From NCBI GenBank assembly GCA_025966215.1, contig JAOPVM010000095.1, positions 1 to 5,492 on the forward strand: a stretch of 5,492 nucleotides of DNA. The letters run 5' to 3'. Origin of the DNA: Klenkia sp. (GTDB lineage: Bacteria > Actinomycetota > Actinomycetes > Mycobacteriales > Geodermatophilaceae). This document shows positions 1 to 4,504 of the stretch, in pieces. The translations under genes and the position numbers were made by a program. The notes under the pieces are model-generated. The model did not search any database. It was given only the letters and a program-made list of their open reading frames with translations, and was not told the DNA's origin. Within the stretch, counting starts at the first letter, position 1, and each line of letters begins with the position of its first letter.

Positions 1-540
1 GACGCCGAGCCTGCGGCCCCGCGGTTCGGCCGCCGCAGGACCGACGTCGACCTCCCCGAGCCCGTGGCCCCCGGGCAGGGCGTGCTCTTCGAGGGCGGGC
101 CCACCACCGCCGCGATCCCCGGCCTGCGCCCCTCGCGCACCCCCGGGGTGCCCGGCGGTGTCGGGTCCCGGTCCGGTGCGCCCGACCTCGCCTCGACCGG
201 TCCCATCCCCAAGGTCGTGCTGCCGGCCCAGGAGGAGGACCGCGAGCCGCTGAGCGGGAAGCAGTCGGCGCTGGCCTGGGCCCGCTTCGCTGCGGAGATG
301 CTGGTGGCCGTCGGGGTCGGCATCGGCGTCTACTACCTGTTCACCGTGCTCTGGGAACTGCTGCCCTACCTGGCCGCGGTCGCGGCCCCGGTCGTCGTCA
401 CCGGCCTGGTGGGTGGCGTCGCCACCTGGCGGGCGAAGCAGAAGCAACCCCCGCTGGAGACCCGGGTGCTGCTGGTCCTGCTGTTCGCCGGCACCCTGCT
501 CGCCGTGGTGCCGGCCGCCGGGTTGCTCTCGGGCACCTGA
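1..540 (+). CDS. Conserved membrane protein, 3' part (5' end outside window)
   Basis: The reading frame is open from the first base to TGA at 538-540, giving 179 visible residues; the true start lies upstream, so the GTG at 64 is probably internal. The first 95 or so residues are Pro/Gly/Arg-rich and look disordered. Three hydrophobic segments follow, at about residues 99-118 (ending VYYLFTVLW), 121-141 and 155-176, with a basic loop (WRAKQKQ) between the second and third. The protein is therefore a C-terminally anchored membrane protein with a long hydrophilic N-terminal part, probably cytoplasmic. No catalytic motif is visible. It lies 23 bp upstream of proC; in mycobacteria a transmembrane protein of similar build (Rv0497) lies a few genes upstream of proC, so orthology is plausible but inferred from position and architecture only. 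Function is unknown. Confidence 0.75.
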   Translation, partial: DAEPAAPRFGRRRTDVDLPEPVAPGQGVLFEGGPTTAAIPGLRPSRTPGVPGGVGSRSGAPDLASTGPIPKVVLPAQEEDREPLSGKQSALAWARFAAEMLVAVGVGIGVYYLFTVLWELLPYLAAVAAPVVVTGLVGGVATWRAKQKQPPLETRVLLVLLFAGTLLAVVPAAGLLSGT

Positions 541-551
541 CCGGCCCCCGC

Positions 552-557
552 TAGCGT
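552..557 (+). promoter_or_regulatory. Putative -10 element for leaderless proC transcript
   Basis: TAGCGT fits the actinobacterial TANNNT -10 consensus. Its last base is separated by 6 nt from the GTG start at 564, which would put the transcription start on the first base of the start codon. There is no Shine-Dalgarno sequence in the 12 bases before the GTG, as expected for a leaderless mRNA. I see no good -35 at 17-18 bp spacing; TTGCTC at 523-528 is too far away (23 bp). Confidence 0.55.
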
Positions 558-563
558 CTGTGC

Positions 564-1385
564 GTGACCAGCGCACCCACCCCCGGCCGCACCGGACTCG
601 CCGTCGTCGGCGGCGGGAAGATCGGCGAGGCCCTCGTGTCGGGACTGGTCCGCCGTCCCGGCGCCGCCGCGGGCATCGTCGTCGTCGAGCGCAGCCCCCA
701 GCGGGCCGCCGAGCTCGTCGAGCGGCACGGCATCCGCGCGATGGACCTCGCCGCCGCCGCAGCGGCCAGCCGGGTGCTGCTGCTGGCCGTCAAGCCGCAG
801 GACGTCGACACCCTCCTGGGGCTGCTGGCCCCACACGTCGACGGTGACCACCTCGTCGTCTCCGTCGCCGCCGGCGTCCCGACGGCGCGGATCGAGGCCG
901 CGCTGCCCCCCGGGACACCGGTCGTGCGCGTCATGCCCAACACCCCGGCCCTCGTCGACGAGGGCATGAGCGTGCTCTCGGCCGGGGCGCACGCCGACGA
1001 GAGCCACCTGGACGAGGCCGAGGCGCTGCTGTCGGCGGTCGGGCAGGTGCGGCGGGTGCCGGAGTCCCAGCAGGACGCGGTCACCGCGTTGTCGGGCAGT
1101 GGCCCGGCCTACTTCTTCTTCCTCGTCGAGGCGATGATCGACGCCGGGATCCTGCTGGGCCTGCCACGCACGCTGGCCGCCGACCTGATCGTGCAGACCG
1201 CGCTGGGCGCGGCCACCATGCTGCGGGACTCCGGGGAGCACCCGGTGCAGCTGCGCGAGGCGGTCACCAGCCCCGGCGGGACGACGATCGCGGCCATCCG
1301 GGAGCTCGAGCGGCACGGTGTGCGGGCCGCGCTGATCGCCGCCATCGAGGCCGCCCACGACCGCTCGGTCGAGCTCGGTCGCTGA
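564..1385 (+). CDS. proC: Pyrroline-5-carboxylate reductase
   Basis: This 273-residue cytoplasmic enzyme catalyses the NAD(P)H-dependent reduction of 1-pyrroline-5-carboxylate to L-proline, the last step of proline synthesis. An N-terminal Rossmann fold begins with AVVGGGKIGEAL (residues 14-25; GxGxxG-type dinucleotide loop), followed by the LLLAVKPQD strand (72-80), the conserved VMPNTPALV (123-131) and ALSGSGPAYFF (175-185). The P5C reductase signature is present near the C-terminus, around REAVTSPGGTTIAAI (231-245). Length is typical for the family and no key residue appears missing. The GTG start at 564 is chosen because it leaves a short N-terminus before the Rossmann strand and sits at the expected start site of an upstream -10 element. 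The gene is followed after 1 bp by a hairpin, so it probably forms its own unit or ends the upstream one. Confidence 0.96.
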   Translation: MTSAPTPGRTGLAVVGGGKIGEALVSGLVRRPGAAAGIVVVERSPQRAAELVERHGIRAMDLAAAAAASRVLLLAVKPQDVDTLLGLLAPHVDGDHLVVSVAAGVPTARIEAALPPGTPVVRVMPNTPALVDEGMSVLSAGAHADESHLDEAEALLSAVGQVRRVPESQQDAVTALSGSGPAYFFFLVEAMIDAGILLGLPRTLAADLIVQTALGAATMLRDSGEHPVQLREAVTSPGGTTIAAIRELERHGVRAALIAAIEAAHDRSVELGR

Positions 1386-1386
1386 G

Positions 1387-1411
1387 CCCGGACGGGGGTC
1401 GCCCGACCGGG
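1387..1411 (+). terminator. Hairpin terminator candidate after proC
   Basis: CCCGG (1387-1391) pairs with CCGGG (1407-1411) and CGGG (1393-1396) with CCCG (1402-1405), separated by one A-A mismatch (1392/1406) and closed by a 5-nt loop GGTCG. This gives nine G-C pairs starting 2 nt after the proC stop codon. There is no U-tract, which is common for proposed actinobacterial terminators but leaves termination unproven. Confidence 0.5.
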
Positions 1412-1530
1412 TGGCCGGGGGTGGCGGCGCGACCCGACGGGCGCTCTACCCCCTCCGTCACCGGTCCGTGCAGCTGCGACACGCCCGAGTGGCACGTGGT
1501 GCGGTTGTTTTCGAGCGAACCGCTCCGTCC

Positions 1531-1543
1531 TCACCCCTGGTGA
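1531..1543. promoter_or_regulatory. BldD-like dyad TCACCCCTGGTGA
   Basis: This is a perfect inverted repeat, TCACC and GGTGA, around a 3-bp centre CCT. Compared with the published Streptomyces BldD core TNACNCWGNGTNA, it matches 7 of the 9 defined positions; only the central W and the following G differ. It lies 267 bp before the HTH gene start. In Streptomyces an excisionase-type gene called bdtA is a known BldD target; that the present gene is its counterpart is inference. A chance dyad cannot be excluded. Confidence 0.35.
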
Positions 1544-1724
1544 ACATGTGACAGCAGTCCGTCCAGACGGGCACAACCCTGTGGCCACCGAGCGTCATGA
1601 CGACGTGTCGACCCGGCAACGACGCGCCGTCAACACCTGACCACGCTCCGTCGTGTCGACATGTGCCCAGGACGGACCGGTCCGCTTGTCCGCTTCACCC
1701 ATCGCATCTGTCCCAGCAGCCCCC

Positions 1725-1730
1725 TAACGT
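1725..1730 (+). promoter_or_regulatory. Candidate -10 element of HTH gene
   Basis: TAACGT fits TANNNT and lies 80 bp before the ATG at 1810, predicting transcription from about 1737. No good -35 hexamer lies 16-18 bp upstream. It is placed just upstream of the CACGTACGTG palindrome, which would then cover the first transcribed bases. Confidence 0.4.
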
Positions 1731-1739
1731 CTCCTCCAG

Positions 1740-1749
1740 CACGTACGTG
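1740..1749. promoter_or_regulatory. Perfect 10-bp palindrome CACGTACGTG, operator candidate
   Basis: CACGTACGTG is identical to its reverse complement and lies about 60 bp upstream of the HTH start codon, 9 bp downstream of the TAACGT hexamer. A repressor bound here would sit on the inferred transcription start region. Autoregulation by the downstream HTH protein is one option, but nothing in the sequence identifies the binder. Confidence 0.3.
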
Positions 1750-1797
1750 TCCCGTCCGCCGGTGGGGAAGCCGGCGGCCCGATTCGTGCCAGGTAGC

Positions 1798-1801
1798 GGA
1801 G
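1798..1801 (+). promoter_or_regulatory. Ribosome binding site fixing HTH gene start
   Basis: GGAG ends 8 nt before the ATG at 1810, a normal spacing. It supports this start over the in-frame ATG at 1597, which has no comparable site, and over the ATG at 1816 two codons further on. Confidence 0.65.
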
Positions 1802-1809
1802 ATGAACAG

Positions 1810-2154
1810 ATGACCATGCCCCAGCGCAGCACCGGCTACAACGCCCGTCCCGCTCAGCCCGGCCCGCGACCCGTCGCCCGCCCGGTCTCGGCCGCGTCGG
1901 TCGCCCGTCCCGTGCCCGCGGCCCACCCGGCCGCCGGCCCGGTCAACCGTCAGGCCCCCGTGGCCCCGCAGCGGTCGGCCGTCACGTTCCTCACCGTCGC
2001 CGAGGTCGCCGCCATGATGCGGGTCTCCAAGATGACGGTGTACCGCCTGGTGCACGGTGGCGAGCTCTCGGCCGTCCGCGTCGGCCGGTCCTTCCGGGTG
2101 CCCGAGCGCGCCGTGCAGGACTACCTGCGCGACGCGTACACCGACATCGCCTAG
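1810..2154 (+). CDS. Small excisionase-family helix-turn-helix DNA-binding protein
   Basis: This 114-residue protein has a MerR/excisionase-type HTH domain (HTH_17-like) at about residues 60-107. The first helices are FLTVAEVAAMMRVSK (60-74), the recognition helix is about SKMTVYRLVHGG (73-84), and the wing is AVRVGRSFRVPERAV (88-102). It most resembles the small regulator found between proC and bS22 in many actinobacteria (Rv0500A in mycobacteria); a link to Streptomyces BdtA or the wider BldC-like group is plausible but from memory. Residues 1-59 form a Pro/Ala-rich, probably disordered extension with VARPV at 22-26 and 31-35. Single-wing proteins of this kind usually bind DNA cooperatively in head-to-tail arrays or as dimers. 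No integrase or phage gene is nearby, so it is a host regulator and not a true excisionase. The start was set by the GGAG at 1798-1801. Its target genes are unknown. Confidence 0.9.
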   Translation: MTMPQRSTGYNARPAQPGPRPVARPVSAASVARPVPAAHPAAGPVNRQAPVAPQRSAVTFLTVAEVAAMMRVSKMTVYRLVHGGELSAVRVGRSFRVPERAVQDYLRDAYTDIA

Positions 2155-2170
2155 GAAGGACCACGTCGCC

Positions 2171-2198
2171 CCCCGCTCGACGCCGTGCGCCGGCGGGG
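2171..2198 (+). terminator. GC-rich hairpin after HTH gene
   Basis: CCCCGC (2171-2176) can pair with GCGGGG (2193-2198) across a 16-nt loop. Alternatively CGCCG (2181-2185) pairs with CGGCG (2191-2195) over a 5-nt loop. It begins 17 nt after the HTH stop codon and lacks a U-tract. It could separate the HTH gene from the bS22 operon, but the two structures compete and termination is unproven. Confidence 0.35.
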
Positions 2199-2231
2199 TC
2201 CCTGCGACGAGGCCGTTCCATCCGGTCTGGG

Positions 2232-2237
2232 TAAGCT
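2232..2237 (+). promoter_or_regulatory. Candidate -10 element of bS22 operon
   Basis: TAAGCT fits TANNNT and predicts transcription from about 2244, giving an mRNA leader of about 125 nt before bS22. No convincing -35 hexamer is seen 16-18 bp upstream, so the call rests on the -10 and on its position after the hairpin at 2171-2198. Confidence 0.45.
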
Positions 2238-2313
2238 CGACCGCTGAACGTCGTGTCCCTGCTGTGTGGGGGGAGCGGCGTACACGAGCGGAACACCCTC
2301 GCGCGGTGCCCGG

Positions 2314-2331
2314 CGTGACCACCGGGTCACG
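2314..2331 (+). promoter_or_regulatory. Stem-loop in bS22 mRNA leader
   Basis: CGTGACC (2314-2320) pairs perfectly with GGTCACG (2325-2331) around the loop ACCG. Two other pairings compete with it: CCCGG (2309-2313) with CCGGG (2322-2326), and CGTGTCG (2330-2336) with CGACCACG (2346-2353, one bulged C). The ribosome binding site GGGAG lies 27 nt after the stem. Leader hairpins often control ribosomal protein operons; that role is inferred here. Confidence 0.4.
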
Positions 2332-2358
2332 TGTCGGGTGCAGTGCGACCACGACGTC

Positions 2359-2363
2359 GGGAG
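2359..2363 (+). promoter_or_regulatory. Ribosome binding site of bS22
   Basis: GGGAG lies 6 nt before the ATG at 2370 and fixes the start of this very short gene. Confidence 0.7.
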
Positions 2364-2369
2364 CATCAC

Positions 2370-2468
2370 ATGGGTTCGGTCATCAAGAAGCGCCGCAAGC
2401 GGATGGCGAAGAAGAAGCACCGCAAGCTGCTGAAGAAGACGCGCGTCCAGCGTCGCAACAAGAAGTGA
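2370..2468 (+). CDS. 30S ribosomal protein bS22 (AURKAIP1/COX24 domain)
   Basis: This 32-residue protein begins [20 protein letters not shown] and contains 18 Lys or Arg. It belongs to the small actinobacterial ribosomal protein family first seen in mycobacterial 70S structures, where bS22 binds 16S rRNA near the decoding centre. The mitochondrial ribosomal protein mS38 (AURKAIP1, PF08213) has the same KKRRKKM-type motif. Length agrees with the 33-residue mycobacterial version (Rv0500B). The start is supported by GGGAG 6 nt upstream. It is too short for most gene callers but is certain from its motif and its position between the HTH gene and the epimerase. It heads an operon, with the next gene beginning 10 bp after its stop. 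The leader contains a strong stem-loop that could regulate it. Confidence 0.95.
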   Translation: MGSVIKKRRKRMAKKKHRKLLKKTRVQRRNKK

Positions 2469-2478
2469 GCTGACGCTC

Positions 2479-3600
2479 GTGCCGCCCGCGGTCGTGCTCG
2501 TCACCGGCGTGAGCCGGTGGCTGGGCGGGGCGCTGGCGGCCGAGCTCGCGGCCGACCCCTCGATCGGGCGGGTCATCGGGGTGGACTCCGTGCCCCCCGG
2601 CCCCGAGGTGCTGCCTCGCCTCGGGCGTACCGAGTTCGTGCGTGCCGACATCCGCAACCCGCTGATCGGCAAGGTCATCGCCTCGGCGGGCGTGGACACC
2701 GTCGTGCACATGAACATCAGCTCCACCCCGGGTGGCTCCGGCGGGCGCACGTCGATGAAGGAGCTCAACGTCATCGGCACGATGCAGCTGCTGGCCGCCT
2801 GTCAGCGTGCCCCCTCGGTCCGGCGGCTGGTGCTCAAGTCCACCAGTGCGGTCTACGGCGCCAGCCCGCGCGACCCCGCGGTGTTCACCGAGTCCATGCA
2901 GGCCCGCCGGGTGCCCGGCGGGGGCTTCGCCAAGGACAGCCTGGACATCGAGGGCTACGTGCGGTCCTTCACCCGCCGCCGGCCCGAGGTCGACGTCGCG
3001 GTGCTGCGCTTCACCAACTTCATCGGCCCGCGGATCGACTCGCTGCTGACCGGTTTCCTGCGCATGCCCGTGGTGCCGACCGCGCTGGGCTTCGACGCCC
3101 GCGTCCAGCTGCTCCACGAGGACGACGCCGTGGCCGTGCTCGTGCAGGCGACCACCGGCGACTTCGCCGGGACCGTCAACGTGGGCGCCCCGGGCACCGT
3201 GCTGCTCTCCCAGGCCATCCGTCGGCTGGGGCGGGTCGCCCTCCCGCTGCCCAGCGCCGCGATGGGCCCGCTCGGCCGGCTCACCCGCCAGGCCGGCATC
3301 ACCGACTACTCCCCGGAGCAGATGCGCTTCCTCAACTTCGGTCGGGTCGTCGACACCCGGGTGCTGCGCGAGGAGTTCGGGTACACCCCGCGCTTCACCA
3401 CCGAGCAGGCCCTGGCCGACTACGCCCGCACCGTCGCCCCCGTCGTCGGGCCGGAGCTGGTCGGCGGGGTCGCCGCTGCGGCCGAGCACGTCGTCGGACA
3501 GGTGGCCACCCTGATCGAGGACGTCGGCTCCCTGGCCGGTGGTCGTCGTCGCCCCGGCACCCCGGTCGCCGCCGGGCTCCGGGCGGTGCGCGATGCCTGA
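2479..3600 (+). CDS. Atypical NAD-dependent epimerase/dehydratase (extended SDR-like)
   Basis: This 373-residue cytoplasmic protein has an extended-SDR Rossmann fold: VVLVTGVSRWLGGAL (5-19), the acidic end of the second strand at VIGVD (32-36), RADIRNP (55-61), DTVVHMN (73-79), the SSAVYG-like STSAVYG (121-127), VLRFTNFIGPR (175-185) and LLHEDDAVAV (211-220). It resembles mycobacterial Rv0501, annotated GalE2. Two signature features are absent. The nucleotide loop reads GVSRWLG, with Arg where the middle glycine of GxxGxxG stands. The expected YxxxK is FAKDS (150-154), with Phe for Tyr and Ser for Lys. Normal epimerase or dehydratase chemistry is therefore doubtful, and it may be a nucleotide-binding or sugar/lipid-binding protein. 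The C-terminal 50 residues are an Ala/Val-rich tail. The GTG start at 2479 lies 10 bp after bS22 with only a weak ribosome site, suggesting translational coupling. Confidence 0.88.
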   Translation: MPPAVVLVTGVSRWLGGALAAELAADPSIGRVIGVDSVPPGPEVLPRLGRTEFVRADIRNPLIGKVIASAGVDTVVHMNISSTPGGSGGRTSMKELNVIGTMQLLAACQRAPSVRRLVLKSTSAVYGASPRDPAVFTESMQARRVPGGGFAKDSLDIEGYVRSFTRRRPEVDVAVLRFTNFIGPRIDSLLTGFLRMPVVPTALGFDARVQLLHEDDAVAVLVQATTGDFAGTVNVGAPGTVLLSQAIRRLGRVALPLPSAAMGPLGRLTRQAGITDYSPEQMRFLNFGRVVDTRVLREEFGYTPRFTTEQALADYARTVAPVVGPELVGGVAAAAEHVVGQVATLIEDVGSLAGGRRRPGTPVAAGLRAVRDA

Positions 3601-4504
3601 GGCCCGCGTCATCCGGCTGCACCCCGACGCGCCGGAGTCCCCGGCCGAGCAGGCCCCTCCCGGCAGGGGCTGGGACAGCCACGTCGCCGGGGGGCTGGAG
3701 TTCCTCCGCCGCCGGTTGACCGGCGAGTACGCCACCGACGAGTTCGGCTTCGACCCCGACCTCGCCGACCACCTGCTCATGCCGGTGCTGCGGCCGCTGT
3801 TCGAGAAGTGGTTCCGGGTCGAGGTGCTCGGCCTGGAGAACGTGCCCGACGTCGGCGGGGCCCTGGTCGTGGCCAACCACTCCGGCACCATCCCGGTCGA
3901 CGCGCTCATGACCACCGTCGCGCTGCACGACGAGCACCCCGCCGAGCGCCGCTTCCGCCTGCTGGGCGCCGACCTGGTCTTCCAGGTGCCCTTCATCGGC
4001 GCCATGGCCCGCAAGCTCGGTGCCACCCTGGCCTGCAACGAGGACGCCGAGCGGCTGCTGTCGGAGGGCGAGCTCGTCGGGGTGTTCCCCGAGGGGTTCA
4101 AGGGCGTGGGCAAGCCGTTCAGCGAGCGCTACACCCTGCAGCGTTTCGGCCGCGGCGGGTTCGTCACCGCGGCGCTGCGCACCGGGGCGCCCATCGTGCC
4201 GTGCGCGATCGTCGGGGCCGAGGAGATCTACCCGATGATCGGCAACGCCAAGACCGTGGCCCGGGTGCTCGGCCTGCCCTACTTCCCGATCACCCCGACG
4301 TTCCCGCTGCTCGGGCCGGCCGGGCTGGTCCCGCTGCCCTCGAAGTGGTTCATCGCCTTCGGGGAGCCGATCGAGACCGCACACTTCGGCCCGAACGCCG
4401 CCGAGGACCCGATGCTGGTCTTCAACCTCACCGACCAGGTGCGCGAGACCATCCAGCACTCGCTCTACCAGCTCCTGCTGAAGCGCAGATCCGTCTTCTC
4501 CTAG
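3593..4504 (+). CDS. Phospholipid/glycerol acyltransferase (LPLAT superfamily)
   Basis: This 303-residue acyltransferase probably transfers a fatty acyl group to a lysophospholipid or glycerolipid at the inner face of the membrane. Visible blocks are the catalytic region [12 protein letters not shown] (92-103; His96, Asp103), the substrate-binding FPEGFKG (165-171) and [12 protein letters not shown] (200-211). The His to Asp spacing is six residues and not the four of classical PlsC (NHx4D); the NHSG form recalls MGAT-like members and Rv0502. Residues 1-55 look hydrophilic; no clear transmembrane helix is seen, although 225-250 is rich in hydrophobic residues and prolines. The ATG at 3593 overlaps the preceding stop by 8 bp (ATGCCTGA), indicating coupling. 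An upstream in-frame GTG at 3539 is possible but lies deep inside the epimerase gene. The substrate is not known; glycerol phosphate, lysophosphatidate or an envelope lipid are all possible. Confidence 0.92.
   Translation: MPEARVIRLHPDAPESPAEQAPPGRGWDSHVAGGLEFLRRRLTGEYATDEFGFDPDLADHLLMPVLRPLFEKWFRVEVLGLENVPDVGGALVVANHSGTIPVDALMTTVALHDEHPAERRFRLLGADLVFQVPFIGAMARKLGATLACNEDAERLLSEGELVGVFPEGFKGVGKPFSERYTLQRFGRGGFVTAALRTGAPIVPCAIVGAEEIYPMIGNAKTVARVLGLPYFPITPTFPLLGPAGLVPLPSKWFIAFGEPIETAHFGPNAAEDPMLVFNLTDQVRETIQHSLYQLLLKRRSVFS

Larger units (their letters stand above)
1386..1809. other. 424-bp gene-free regulatory region between proC and HTH gene
   Basis: No convincing coding region lies here. An in-frame extension of the HTH gene back to an ATG at 1597 exists, but its residues are low quality and it has no ribosome binding site. 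From 5' to 3' the stretch holds a terminator-like hairpin (1387-1411), two adjacent dyads with 5-bp arms and 3-bp spacers (1513-1525 and 1531-1543, the second BldD-like), an octamer GTGTCGAC repeated at 1605-1612 and 1653-1660, a TAACGT -10 candidate (1725-1730), the palindrome CACGTACGTG (1740-1749), and a Shine-Dalgarno before the ATG at 1810. The part after about 1500 is visibly less GC-rich than the flanking genes, as expected for promoter DNA. Confidence 0.7.

Noticed and set aside
366..1358. Long minus-strand open frame opposite proC
   Set aside because: It is a shadow of proC in high-GC DNA; its Arg/Gly/His-rich translation has no domain, and proC is certain.
1597..1809. Longer version of the HTH gene starting at ATG 1597
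   Set aside because: The extra 71 residues are unlike any domain, the segment has lower GC with promoter-like motifs, and only the ATG at 1810 has a well-spaced GGAG.
1810..2154. HTH protein as a phage or integrative-element excisionase
   Set aside because: There is no integrase, attachment-site repeat or tRNA nearby, and it sits in a conserved chromosomal gene order.
2057..2473. Plus-strand frame joining the HTH gene end to the bS22 region
   Set aside because: It runs out of frame through both genes, and its translation is a frame-shifted copy of them.
3539..3592. Earlier GTG start for the acyltransferase
   Set aside because: It would overlap the epimerase by 62 bp and add a residue run that only mirrors the other frame; the ATG at 3593 in ATGCCTGA is the usual coupled start.
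2383..4113. 576-codon minus-strand open frame across bS22, epimerase and acyltransferase
   Set aside because: It lies opposite three well-supported genes and its translation is low-complexity Gly/Arg/His. High GC makes such frames common.
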